From Myxococcus stipitatus (lineage in GTDB: Bacteria > Myxococcota > Myxococcia > Myxococcales > Myxococcaceae), in the NCBI RefSeq assembly GCF_037414475.1, contig NZ_CP147913.1, forward strand, positions 9,000,501 to 9,064,500: DNA of 64,000 bases, in the 5' to 3' direction. Positions 1-8,184 of this stretch are shown here, one piece after another. The position numbers were made by a program, and so were the translations under genes. A model generated the notes under the pieces. It saw only the letters and a list, made by a program, of their open reading frames with translations. It searched no databases and had not been told where the DNA came from. The first letter of the stretch is position 1. Every line of letters begins with the position of its first letter.

Positions 1-423
1 CTGGGTCTCGGTTATGACCTGACGGAGCGCATCTCGCTGGGGGCGCACTTCGGCATGGGCGCCTCCGCGCAGAACTGCTTCGCGGGCTATCTGCCGGGCT
101 CGGAGACGTGTGCGCTGTCCGACAACTTCACCATGCAGTTCCTGGATGCGACGGCGTCGTACCACCTGAAGTTGATGGACCGCGTGTATCTGACGCCCAA
201 GCTGGTGGCGGGCTACACGCGGCTGGACCCGGCGCCGGTGGACCCCGACAAGGGTGACCCGGGCCGGGCCGTCAGCGCCCCCAACGCGGGGGTGGGCGTG
301 GGCTTCGAGTACTCCACGGGCATGGACCACTTCTCCGTGGGCGCGGACGTGCTGGCCCGCTTCGTCATCGGCCCCGACATCACCTCCTTCGCCATCTTCC
401 CGAAGGTGAAGTACACGTTCTGA
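1..423 (+). CDS. C-terminal part of an outer-membrane beta-barrel protein (5' end outside window)
   Basis: The reading frame is open from the first base and ends at TGA 421-423, giving the last 140 residues of a protein that starts before the window. The visible part alternates short beta-strand-like stretches with Gly/Asp turns (LGLGYDLTERISLGAHFGMG near the start) and ends in KVKYTF. A terminal aromatic residue after alternating hydrophobics is the usual C-terminal signature of barrels inserted by the Bam complex. The role is therefore structural or porin-like in the outer membrane; the exact family cannot be named from this part. The next gene lies on the opposite strand 21 bases away. Confidence 0.6.
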   Translation: MGLGYDLTERISLGAHFGMGASAQNCFAGYLPGSETCALSDNFTMQFLDATASYHLKLMDRVYLTPKLVAGYTRLDPAPVDPDKGDPGRAVSAPNAGVGVGFEYSTGMDHFSVGADVLARFVIGPDITSFAIFPKVKYTF

Positions 424-444
424 GCGGGGCCGCGACGTGGACCC

Positions 445-1206
445 TCAGGCTCCCGCGAGCCTGCCTCCGTCGATGGCCAGCGTCGTGCCCGTGACGAACG
501 ACGCCGCGTCCGAGCACAGCCAGGCCACCGTCCGGGCGACCTCCTCCGCTGTGCCGATGCGGCCCATGGGCACGGCGCGGACGATGGGGGCCCGGCGCTC
601 TTCCGGGAGCTGTTGGAGGCGCCCGGTGAGGATGGGCCCTGGCGCCACGACGTTGAGGCGGATGCCCTTGTCCGCGTAGTCGAGCGCGGCGGAGCGGGTG
701 AGGCCGATGATGGCGTGCTTGGTCGCGCTATAGGCGCCCATGCCCCGGACACCGTTGAGCCCGGCGGTGGAGGCCATGTTGACGATGGAGCCCCCGCCCG
801 AGGCCAGCATCGCGTCGAGCTGGTGCTTCATGGCCAGGAAGAAGCCGCGCACGTTGATGCGGTAGGAGCGGTCCAGGTCCTCGACGGAGAGCTCCGCCAG
901 GGGCGCGGGCATGTGCCCGTCCGCCGCGTTGTTGAACGCCACGTCCAGCCGGCCGAACCGCGCGACGGTGGTCTGGACGAGGGATGCGATGGAGTCCGCG
1001 TCCGCCAGGTCCGCGGGCACCGGCAGGGCCGTGCCTCCCTGGCGCCGCAGCTCCTCCGCGAGCGAGTGGAGCGCATCCTCCGAGCGCGCCGCCAGCACCA
1101 CGGTGGCGCCTTCCTCCACGAAGGTCTTCGCCGTCTGGGCGCCGATGCCACGGCTGGCGCCGATGACCAGGGCGACCTTCCCCTCCAACAGGCCCGGGCG
1201 GCTCAT
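445..1206 (-). CDS. SDR-family NAD(P)-dependent oxidoreductase
   Basis: This 253-residue protein is a classical short-chain dehydrogenase/reductase. The N-terminal nucleotide-binding motif GASRGIG is at residues 16-22, the NNAA motif is near 92, and the catalytic Ser146, Tyr159 and Lys163 (YSATK) are all present. The C-terminal IDGG segment is typical of FabG-like members. The ATG at 1206 overlaps the stop of the upstream membrane-protein gene by 4 bases (ATGA), so the two genes should be translationally coupled. A same-frame open extension runs further upstream but only through the membrane-protein gene in another frame, so it was not used. The substrate cannot be told from sequence. The pair is divergent from a MarR regulator that probably controls it. 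Confidence 0.9.
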   Translation of the reverse strand: MSRPGLLEGKVALVIGASRGIGAQTAKTFVEEGATVVLAARSEDALHSLAEELRRQGGTALPVPADLADADSIASLVQTTVARFGRLDVAFNNAADGHMPAPLAELSVEDLDRSYRINVRGFFLAMKHQLDAMLASGGGSIVNMASTAGLNGVRGMGAYSATKHAIIGLTRSAALDYADKGIRLNVVAPGPILTGRLQQLPEERRAPIVRAVPMGRIGTAEEVARTVAWLCSDAASFVTGTTLAIDGGRLAGA

Positions 1207-1682
1207 GACGCCGCCTCCCACTTCGAGATGGCGGTGCCCACCAGGACCCAGCCGAACGCCAACACGGCGTGGCGGCCCCAGGAGAGCTGAAGCCACTTGT
1301 GCCCTCGCGCGGCCAGCCCCGCGTCGTACGGGCCCTGCGCGGCCAGCGAGGACAGAGACATGATCTCCGGCGCGAAGTAGGCCCCCGTCGCCACCCAGAC
1401 CAGGGCGTACGCGCCCAGCGCTCCCGCGATGAGCATGCGCCGGGTGGGGGAGCGCCAGTTGAGGACCAGCGAGCTGATGAGCGTGCCGAGCACCGCCATC
1501 TGCAGCGGAATCCAGAAGGACATCGCGCTGCTGGAGCGCTCTTGAATCAAGAGGAGCGAGGTGGGCGGCGCCTTGAACCACGTGGGCATCACGAAGAGGG
1601 CTTCGTTGATGCCAGCCCCCAACATCAGTCCGAACAACAGGCTGTTGAACAGCAGGATGTAGAGCGAACGCTTCTTCATCAT
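1203..1682 (-). CDS. Small integral membrane protein, DUF1772-like
   Basis: A 159-residue protein beginning MMKKRSLYILLFNSLLFG. About four hydrophobic segments are visible: an N-terminal one, one around the VLGTLISSLVL stretch, one at LIAGALGAYALVWVATGAY, and a last one near the C-terminus (AVLAFGWVLVG). The pattern resembles DUF1772/anthrone-oxygenase-like membrane proteins, which often sit beside SDR enzymes; this is a resemblance only. A GGAGG Shine-Dalgarno lies 5 bases before the ATG at 1682 and 8 bases before the next in-frame ATG at 1679, so either may start translation. It is the first gene of a two-gene operon with the SDR and faces a MarR-type regulator across a 153-base region. Confidence 0.75.
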   Translation of the reverse strand: MMKKRSLYILLFNSLLFGLMLGAGINEALFVMPTWFKAPPTSLLLIQERSSSAMSFWIPLQMAVLGTLISSLVLNWRSPTRRMLIAGALGAYALVWVATGAYFAPEIMSLSSLAAQGPYDAGLAARGHKWLQLSWGRHAVLAFGWVLVGTAISKWEAAS

Positions 1683-1761
1683 GACGACCTCCAAGGGCTC
1701 GAGGGCGGCGATGGCCGCGCCTGCCCCGTTCGCCCGTCATGATTGAGAGATGGTTGAAGTC

Positions 1762-1776
1762 ATTCAATGATTGAAT
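1762..1776. promoter_or_regulatory. Perfect 7-1-7 inverted repeat, likely MarR operator
   Basis: The sequence ATTCAAT-G-ATTGAAT is a perfect palindrome with a 1-base centre. It lies in an unusually AT-rich patch between the divergent membrane protein/SDR operon and the MarR-type gene. MarR dimers bind AT-rich inverted repeats of about this size, usually in the divergent promoter they share with their target genes. Autoregulation and repression of the operon are inferred from this placement. Confidence 0.55.
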
Positions 1777-1835
1777 TGGTTAAATTATGTGAAGGGGGCC
1801 TCGCAATCGAGCCTCTCGCGAGGCAGATTGGCCCC

Positions 1836-2291
1836 ATGCCTGGGACGGGTCCGAGAGGGAAAGAAGCGCTGGCGGCGGAGGCGTGGCGCCGCTGCTTCCA
1901 CTTCTTCATGCGAACGCGAGGGCAGAGGGACCGGGTCCTGGAGCGCCTGGACCTCACGCCCAATGACGCGCGTGCGCTCGCCAGCCTCGAGCAGGGGGAG
2001 GGCAAGGTGATGCGCGCGCTGGCGGAGGAGTGGGCGTGTGACGCGTCGAACGCGACGTGGGTGGTGGACCGGCTGGAGTCCCGAGGACTGGCGGCCCGGG
2101 CCGCGGACCCCGAGGACCGCCGGGTGAAGCGCGTGACGCTCACCGCCCGGGGCGCCAAGGTGCGGCGCCAGCTCCACGAGGGGATGTACGAGCCGCCGCC
2201 CGAGTTGCTCCAACTCGACATGGCGGAGCTGGAGCAGCTGCGCTCCATCTTCGAGCGGCTCATGCCCACGCCCGACCCGAAGGAGCGCTAG
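1836..2291 (+). CDS. MarR-family transcriptional regulator
   Basis: A 151-residue winged-helix regulator. The recognition-helix region contains DASNATWVVDRLESRGL, followed by the wing with DPEDRRVKRVTLTARG, the highly typical MarR D-x-R-x-x-R-V-x-L-T pattern. The ATG at 1836 was chosen because an in-frame ATG at 1767 lies inside the palindromic operator, where a start codon is unlikely, and because residues before 1836 do not match the family. The gene is divergent from the DUF1772-like/SDR operon, which it most likely represses in the absence of a small phenolic or lipophilic ligand (family knowledge, not seen here). Confidence 0.88.
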   Translation: MPGTGPRGKEALAAEAWRRCFHFFMRTRGQRDRVLERLDLTPNDARALASLEQGEGKVMRALAEEWACDASNATWVVDRLESRGLAARAADPEDRRVKRVTLTARGAKVRRQLHEGMYEPPPELLQLDMAELEQLRSIFERLMPTPDPKER

Positions 2292-2313
2292 GGCGGGGCA
2301 GGGTGGAAACACG

Positions 2314-2347
2314 AAGGGCCCGCTTCCTGGGATGGGAGCAGGCCCTC
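2314..2347. terminator. GC hairpin between convergent marR-like gene and typA
   Basis: GGGCCCGCTTCC and GGGAGCAGGCCC form an imperfect stem of about 12 positions around a short loop, located between the stops of two converging genes. It could serve both directions. No strong T-tract is present, so termination efficiency is uncertain. Confidence 0.45.
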
Positions 2348-2374
2348 GGTGCTTCAGCAAGCCAGGTGCTGGGA

Positions 2375-4222
2375 CTACTCGCTGTCGGCCGCGCGCTCCT
2401 CGCGCTTGCGGTCACGCTCGGCGCGGTAGCGGTCGCCCGAGGACAGCGACTTCTTGCGCATGCGCACGGACTTGGGCGTCACCTCGACGAGCTCGTCGTC
2501 GGCGATCCACTCCAGGGCCTTCTCCAGCCCCATCTCGCGGGGCGGGACGAGGATGACGTTCTCGTCGCGGCCGGCGGCGCGGATGTTGGTGAGCTTCTTC
2601 TCGCGGCAGCAGTTGACGTTGAGCTCGGAGGGGTGGGAGTGCTCGCCGATGATCATCCCCTCGTACACGGTGGTGCCCTCGCTGACGAAGAGGTACCCAC
2701 GCTCCTGGATGCTGAAGAGCGCGTAGGGAACGGTGTCGCCCAGGCGGTCAGAGACGATGGCGCCGTTCTGCCGCTTCTGGATGTAGCCGAACCACGGCTC
2801 GTAGCCGTCGAACTGGCTGCTCATGATGCCCTCACCGCGGGTAATCGTGAGGAACTCCGAGCGGAAGCCAATCAAGCCACGGGCCGGGATGCGGTACTGG
2901 AGGCGGGTGCGGCCCGAGCCCAGGCTCGCCATGTCCGTCATGCGGCCCTTGCGGGGCCCCAGGCGCTCCGTGACGATGCCGACGCTGTTCTCCGGCACGT
3001 CGCAGAACACCAGCTCCATGGGCTCGTGCAGCACGCCGTCCACCATCTTGGTGATGGGCTCCGGGTTGGAGGCCGTCAGCTCATAACCCTCGCGGCGCAT
3101 GTTCTCGATGATGACGGCCAGCGCGAGCTCGCCGCGGCCGACGACTCGGAACGCGTCCGGCGTCTCCGTGTCCTCCACGCGCACGGCCACGTTGCGGTAG
3201 GCCTCGCGGTACAGGCGCTCACGCAGGTTGCGCGAGGTGACGAACTTGCCTTCCTTGCCGGCCAGCGGTCCGTCGTTCACCTTGAAGATCATCATCATCG
3301 TGGGCTCATCCACGGTGATGCGCGGCAGCGCGACGGGTGACTCGGCGTCGCCGATGGTGTCGCCGATGGACACCTCCTCGATGCCGGCGATGGAGACGAT
3401 TTCACCCGGGCCCGCGTCCTGGATCTCCGCGCGCTTCAGGCCGGAGAAGCCGTACAGCTTGACGATCTTGCCCTGCTCCACCTTGCCGCCCTCGCGCACG
3501 ACGCTGACGGGCATGTTCGGGGTGAAGCGGCCGGCCTGCACGCGACCCACCGCGAGGCGGCCCACGTAGTCGTCGTAGTCCAGGTTGGCCACGAGCAGCT
3601 GCGGCGTGGTCTCCGTGGACGCGGGCGGAGGCGGGATGTGGTTGATGATGGCGTCGTACAGCGGCTCCAGCGTCTTGCCCGGAACCTCGAGCGACGTGGA
3701 GGCCTGGCCCTGGCGCGCGATGGTGTAGAGGACGGGCATCTCCAACTGCTTATCGTCCGCGCCCAGGTCGATATAGAGCGAGTAGACTTGGTCCAGAACT
3801 TCCGGAGCCCGGGCGTCCTGACGGTCGATCTTGTTGATGACCAGCACCGTCTTCAGGCCCATGGCCAGCGCCTTGCTCAGCACGAAGCGCGTCTGGGGAA
3901 GGGGACCTTCGGCGGCGTCGACCAGGAGGATGACGCCATCAACGAGGCGCAGACCGCGCTCCACCTCACCACCAAAGTCGGCGTGACCCGGGGTGTCGAT
4001 GATGTTGATCTGCATCCCCTTGTAACTGACCGCGGTGTTCTTCGCGAGAATGGTGATGCCCTTCTCGCGCTCGAGGTCGTTTGAGTCCATCACCCGTTCG
4101 GCGACGTGCTCATTGGAACGAAAGGTGCCCGCCTGCCGCAGCAGATGATCGACGAGCGTGGTCTTGCCATGGTCGACGTGGGCGACGATGGCGACGTTAC
4201 GGATATTTTCGCGAGGAATCAT
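2375..4222 (-). CDS. typA: Translational GTPase TypA/BipA
   Basis: This 615-residue protein matches the length and domain order of TypA/BipA, a ribosome-associated GTPase of the EF-G superfamily involved in stress and low-temperature ribosome function. The G1 loop AHVDHGKTT is at residues 14-22. G2 follows as REKGITI, G3 as DTPGHADFGGEV, and G4 as NKIDR. The C-terminal half carries the EF-G-like domains and the GRGELALAVIIENMRREGYE segment typical of the family. The start MIPREN at 4222 gives the usual N-terminus; no clear Shine-Dalgarno precedes it, and an in-frame ATG 66 bases upstream would add an unlikely Pro/His-rich stretch. It stands alone, 213 bases downstream of the hydrolase gene on the same strand. 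Confidence 0.96.
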   Translation of the reverse strand: MIPRENIRNVAIVAHVDHGKTTLVDHLLRQAGTFRSNEHVAERVMDSNDLEREKGITILAKNTAVSYKGMQINIIDTPGHADFGGEVERGLRLVDGVILLVDAAEGPLPQTRFVLSKALAMGLKTVLVINKIDRQDARAPEVLDQVYSLYIDLGADDKQLEMPVLYTIARQGQASTSLEVPGKTLEPLYDAIINHIPPPPASTETTPQLLVANLDYDDYVGRLAVGRVQAGRFTPNMPVSVVREGGKVEQGKIVKLYGFSGLKRAEIQDAGPGEIVSIAGIEEVSIGDTIGDAESPVALPRITVDEPTMMMIFKVNDGPLAGKEGKFVTSRNLRERLYREAYRNVAVRVEDTETPDAFRVVGRGELALAVIIENMRREGYELTASNPEPITKMVDGVLHEPMELVFCDVPENSVGIVTERLGPRKGRMTDMASLGSGRTRLQYRIPARGLIGFRSEFLTITRGEGIMSSQFDGYEPWFGYIQKRQNGAIVSDRLGDTVPYALFSIQERGYLFVSEGTTVYEGMIIGEHSHPSELNVNCCREKKLTNIRAAGRDENVILVPPREMGLEKALEWIADDELVEVTPKSVRMRKKSLSSGDRYRAERDRKREERAADSE

Positions 4223-4435
4223 GCGTAGGAACCGAGGTGAATATGGCGGGTGGGGATGCCCTGTGTGGGCAGGTCTCCCGAACCCCACCGGAACCCGGAA
4301 GGCCGGGGCTTATATGCCGTGAGTGCGTCCCCTGCAATGAGCGCGGAAGGCCAGCGTGCGTCCAGACGGCCAGCACACCCCTCCCGACAGAGGGAATTCC
4401 TCCGTGAAAGCCGTCCGAAACCCGGATGTCACGTC

Positions 4436-5374
4436 TCAGGCACGTGCGGCTGGGGGGAGGAGGCGTGCCCCGTCCACACCAGGAGTGGAGGGCTTGCCCA
4501 GCCGCTCGCGCAGGAAGCGCTCGACGCGGAGCTCCACCAGGCCCGGGGCCTCCAGGGGGGCGGTGTGGGTGCCGTCGGGGATGACGACCAGTTCGGACTC
4601 GGGGATTCGGGCGGCCATCTTCCGCGACAGCCATCCAGGAGTGAACTTGTCGCGCTCCCCGGCGACGACGAGTGTGGGGACGTCCACATGGAGCAGGTGG
4701 TCCCAGGCGGAGTGCTCGGAGAGTGAGTCGAGGGTCCGCACGAAGACGTCGGGGTCCATCCGGGCCAGGTGCTCGAAGTAGGGGGCCAAGTCATTGCGGG
4801 CGATGCGCTCGCGATTCATCTCCAGGGTGATGGCCAGCTGCACCGCCAGCTCCGTGCGCAGCGCCGCGTGGATGAGGCGGGCGGACTGCTCGGGGAAGCG
4901 CTCCACCACCCGGCGCAGGGTGGGGAACATCTTCTTGAGGACGTTGGAGTCGTGGAAGGTGTCCAGCGGGTTGCCGTAGCTGCCACACAAGAGCACCAGC
5001 CCCTGCGCGCGCCGGGCGTAGCGGCGGTGGAACTCCAGGGCGACCTGGACACCCATGGAGTGGCCGAAGAGCACGGCGCGCTCCATGCCCGCGGCGTCCA
5101 TCACCCGCTGCAGGTCATCGCAGGTGTACAACATGCCGATGCGCTCGCGGTCGGTGGGGATGCCAGAGCGGCCATGGCCCCGGTAGTGCCAGCGCAGCAC
5201 GCGGTGGCGCCGGGACAGGTAGGGCGCCAGGTACTTCCAGGCGAAGCCGTCGCAGCCCAGGCCGTCGCATAGGACCACACCCGGCTCGCCGTCGCCGGTG
5301 ACCTGGTAGTACAGCTCCGCGCCGTCGGGGACGCGGAGGGTGTCCTGGTGGAAGTAGCCCGGTTCCACGCTCAT
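4436..5374 (-). CDS. Alpha/beta-hydrolase fold protein
   Basis: A 312-residue alpha/beta hydrolase. The nucleophile elbow GHSMG places Ser at residue 106, with Asp242 in GERDKFTP and His270 in DGTHTAP completing a standard triad; an oxyanion region lies at the CDGLGCDG turn near 36-43. No signal peptide is seen, so it is probably cytoplasmic. Substrate could be an ester, lactone or haloalkane-like compound; sequence does not decide. Its start overlaps the stop of the PocR-sigma-54 activator gene by 4 bases (ATGA), so the hydrolase is the second gene of that operon and may work in the same response, for example by processing a signal or an acyl group. Confidence 0.9.
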   Translation of the reverse strand: MSVEPGYFHQDTLRVPDGAELYYQVTGDGEPGVVLCDGLGCDGFAWKYLAPYLSRRHRVLRWHYRGHGRSGIPTDRERIGMLYTCDDLQRVMDAAGMERAVLFGHSMGVQVALEFHRRYARRAQGLVLLCGSYGNPLDTFHDSNVLKKMFPTLRRVVERFPEQSARLIHAALRTELAVQLAITLEMNRERIARNDLAPYFEHLARMDPDVFVRTLDSLSEHSAWDHLLHVDVPTLVVAGERDKFTPGWLSRKMAARIPESELVVIPDGTHTAPLEAPGLVELRVERFLRERLGKPSTPGVDGARLLPPAARA

Positions 5375-6954
5375 GCCTCCGCCTCGGGCTCGTCGCCGTC
5401 GGGCATGCCGCGGTCCAGGCCGTAGCGCGAGATCTTGAGGATGAGGTTGGAGCGGCTGATGCCCAGCTCCCGCGCCAGCCGGCTCTTGTTGTTGCGCGTG
5501 CGCAAGAGCCCCTGGTGGATCATCTCCCGCTCCAGGGCCTCCACCGCTTCATGCAGCCGGCCATGGGCGCGCGGGGCGATGAAGGGGCCACCGCCGGGCA
5601 CCACGGCGTCGCGGATGCGGCTGGAGAGCAGCTCCGCGGGCAGCATCTCCAGGTCGCCACCCAGCACCAGGAGCCGCTCGATTTCGTTCTCCAACTCGCG
5701 GATGTTCCCCGGCCAGGCGTAGGCGCCAAGGATGGACAGCGCCTCCGGCGACAGGCCTCGGGTGCGTTGTCCCTCGCGGTGGTGCTTGCGCAGGAAGTGG
5801 TCGATGAGGACCGGCATGTCGTCCCGGCGCTCGCGCAGGGGTGGCAGCTGAAGGCGGATGACGTTGATGCGGTAGAAGAGGTCCTCGCGGAACTCACCGC
5901 GTTTGACCAGCTCGCCCAGGTCCTTGTGCGTGGCGGCGACGACGCGGACGTTGACCTCCTTGTGCTGCGTGCCGCCCACGGGGAGGAAGGTGCCTTCCTG
6001 GAGCACCCGCAGGAGCTTCACCTGGAGCGCCGGGGACATGTCGCCCACCTCGTCCAGGAAGAAGGTGCCTCCGTCGGCCACCTCGAACAGGCCCTTCTTG
6101 TCGCGCAGCGCGCCGGTGAACGCGCCCCGGGTGTGGCCGAACAGGGCGCTTTCCAGCAGGTTGTCGTTGAAGGCGGAGCAGTTCTGCACCACGAAGGGCT
6201 GGTCCTTGCGTGGGCCGTTGTGGTGGATGGCGCGGGCGACCAGCTCCTTGCCCGTGCCCGACTCGCCGTTGATGAGCACGGTGGAGTCGGAGTTGGCCAC
6301 CTTCTCCATCAACCGGAAGACCTCCATCATCGGGCCGGAGCGGCCGATGATCTTCTCGAACCGGTAGCGCTCCAGCACCTCGGCGGACGGGGGCGGCTGC
6401 TGATCCTCGCGCCGGGCCAGCTCTGCCTCGTTGTTGACGATCTCCTGCGCCGCGTACTCCAGGAGGTCGGCGAGCTTGGCCTGCTCCGCGCCGTCCAGCA
6501 TGGGCACGCGCTCGTCGGCGCGCTCCACGTCGCTCAGCGGGGGCGCGAACTGGAGCAGCCGGGAGTGCAGCACCTCCACGTCGCGCGGCTGGAGCGACTG
6601 GCGCGCGAAGCCCTCCACGAAGAGGCAGCCCGCGTACTCGTTGTCGACGTACAGCGGCGCGCCCACGATGCTGAAGTTGAGGTGACAGTCGTGGAAGAGC
6701 GAGCGGCGCAGCTTCTTGTTGCCGCGGAACTTCTCGTGCAGCACCCGGACCGACTGGCTGCACCGCCGCAGTCCCTCGCGAGAGTAGAGGGAGATGCGGC
6801 AGAACGGATTGGGGGGCGGGGTGATGTCCCCGCGCTGCCAGTCATGCACCACGCCGTGGCGGTCCGCGAAAGAGAGCTCCATCTGCCACCACTTGCGGAT
6901 GACATCTCTCAGCATGATGATGGTGTGCAGGCTCTGGTGCTTCTCGAAGTCCAT
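5371..6954 (-). CDS. Sigma-54-dependent activator with N-terminal PocR-type sensor domain
   Basis: A 527-residue enhancer-binding protein. Residues about 8-160 form a PocR-like ligand-binding domain (WWQMELSFADRHG, then a Cys-containing CRISLYSREGLRRC stretch). The central AAA+ domain has Walker A GESGTGKE, the GAFTGA loop that contacts sigma-54, and Walker B DEVGDM. The C-terminal Fis-type helix-turn-helix reads NKSRLARELGISRSNLI. There is no receiver domain, so activation is by direct sensing rather than phosphorylation. The ATG at 6954 follows GGAGG at good spacing; upstream codons lack family similarity. It is translationally coupled to a hydrolase and divergent (107 bases) from a CDF exporter, either of which may be a target. 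Confidence 0.92.
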   Translation of the reverse strand: MDFEKHQSLHTIIMLRDVIRKWWQMELSFADRHGVVHDWQRGDITPPPNPFCRISLYSREGLRRCSQSVRVLHEKFRGNKKLRRSLFHDCHLNFSIVGAPLYVDNEYAGCLFVEGFARQSLQPRDVEVLHSRLLQFAPPLSDVERADERVPMLDGAEQAKLADLLEYAAQEIVNNEAELARREDQQPPPSAEVLERYRFEKIIGRSGPMMEVFRLMEKVANSDSTVLINGESGTGKELVARAIHHNGPRKDQPFVVQNCSAFNDNLLESALFGHTRGAFTGALRDKKGLFEVADGGTFFLDEVGDMSPALQVKLLRVLQEGTFLPVGGTQHKEVNVRVVAATHKDLGELVKRGEFREDLFYRINVIRLQLPPLRERRDDMPVLIDHFLRKHHREGQRTRGLSPEALSILGAYAWPGNIRELENEIERLLVLGGDLEMLPAELLSSRIRDAVVPGGGPFIAPRAHGRLHEAVEALEREMIHQGLLRTRNNKSRLARELGISRSNLILKISRYGLDRGMPDGDEPEAEA

Positions 6955-7061
6955 CCCTACCTCCGTCCGGCCCCGCGCACCGGGGAGGGACCGGGCCGTC
7001 GGAATCGCGTTTCTCGTCCCTCTTACCTCAGGACCGGGCTGTATCCTCACTTCTCTCTCCC

Positions 7062-8072
7062 GTGACTACCTTCTCTCACACGCGCGGCGGAGCAGGACAT
7101 GGGCACGACCATGACCACGACCATGGGCATGGCCACGGGCACCATCACCACCATGGACCTGGGCATGGACATGGGCACGGCCCCCGGAAGGGTGGGTTGG
7201 CGGAGGAGCGGCGCAAGGACCGCCGTCGGCTGATCTTCGCGCTGGTCCTGACGGCGGCCATCGCGCTGGCGGAGGCGGTGGGCGGCTGGTTGACACACTC
7301 GCTGGCGCTGATGTCGGACGCCGGCCACATGCTGACGGATGTGTCCGCCCTGGGGCTGAGTCTGGTGGCGCTGTGGTTCGCGGGCAAGCCGGCGGATGTG
7401 AAGAAGACCTACGGCTACTACCGGATGGAGATTCTCAGCGCGTTGCTCAACGGCGTGCTGCTGCTGGGCATCACCGGCTTCATCCTGTTCGAGGCCTGGG
7501 AGCGCTTCCATGCGCCCACCGTGGTGGACGTCAAGCCCATGGCGATGGTGGCCACGGTGGGCCTGTTGGCCAACCTGGGCGCGCTGGGGTTCCTGCACAA
7601 CACCCACTCCATGAATGTCCGCGGGGCCTTCCTGCACGTGCTGGGGGACACGCTGTCCTCGGTGGGCGTGCTGCTGGGCGCGGGCATCATGGCGCTGACG
7701 GGCTGGTATGTGGTGGACCCGCTCATCTCCCTGCTCATCTCGGTGGTCATCGTCGTCGGGGCGCTGCGGCTGGTGCGCGACGCGGTGGACGTGCTGATGG
7801 AGGCGGTGCCGGCCCATGTCGACATGCCCCAGGTGAAGGAGCTGCTCTTGCGGGTGCCCGGCGTGACGGCGGTGCATGACCTGCACGTGTGGACCATCTC
7901 CAGCGGGGTGTACGCATTGTCCGCGCACCTGGTCGTCCTGGACCCCATGGTCTGCAACAACGACGAGATTCTCTCGGCGGTGAAGCACGACCTGTTCGAC
8001 CGGTTCGGCATCGACCACACCACCATCCAGATCGAGAGCGAGACGTACGCCCATCTGGGTGAGGTCCACTGA
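7062..8072 (+). CDS. Cation diffusion facilitator (CDF) metal exporter with His-rich N-terminus
   Basis: A 336-residue CDF transporter that exchanges divalent metal (most likely Zn, possibly Co or Cd) for protons in the inner membrane. The first 45 residues contain a dense run of HDHDH and HGHGHGHHHHH, a presumed cytoplasmic metal-binding tail. Six transmembrane segments follow, with metal-site residues in TM2 (MSDAGHMLTD) and TM5 (HVLGDTLSSVG). The C-terminal cytoplasmic domain has the usual VHDLHVW motif. The start is GTG at 7062; the nearby ATG codons are out of frame. The gene is divergent from the PocR-type activator. Confidence 0.94.
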   Translation: MTTFSHTRGGAGHGHDHDHDHGHGHGHHHHHGPGHGHGHGPRKGGLAEERRKDRRRLIFALVLTAAIALAEAVGGWLTHSLALMSDAGHMLTDVSALGLSLVALWFAGKPADVKKTYGYYRMEILSALLNGVLLLGITGFILFEAWERFHAPTVVDVKPMAMVATVGLLANLGALGFLHNTHSMNVRGAFLHVLGDTLSSVGVLLGAGIMALTGWYVVDPLISLLISVVIVVGALRLVRDAVDVLMEAVPAHVDMPQVKELLLRVPGVTAVHDLHVWTISSGVYALSAHLVVLDPMVCNNDEILSAVKHDLFDRFGIDHTTIQIESETYAHLGEVH

Positions 8073-8184
8073 GGAGCGGGTCCGGCGGACCTGCCCTCAT
8101 GGGAGGGGCTCCCGTGGCGCAACGGACGCTCCCGCAAGCTTCGCCTTGCGCTGGCCCGTGCGCGCGGACGATTCTCCGCGGCCC

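Noticed and set aside
445..1767. A single 440-residue protein joining the SDR with upstream codons.
   Set aside because: The extra part lies in a different frame from the real membrane-protein gene and has shadow composition; the ATG at 1206 overlaps that gene's stop as a normal operon junction.
1767..1835. Upstream ATG for the MarR-like gene.
   Set aside because: It lies within the perfect palindrome; translation from there adds residues unlike the family.
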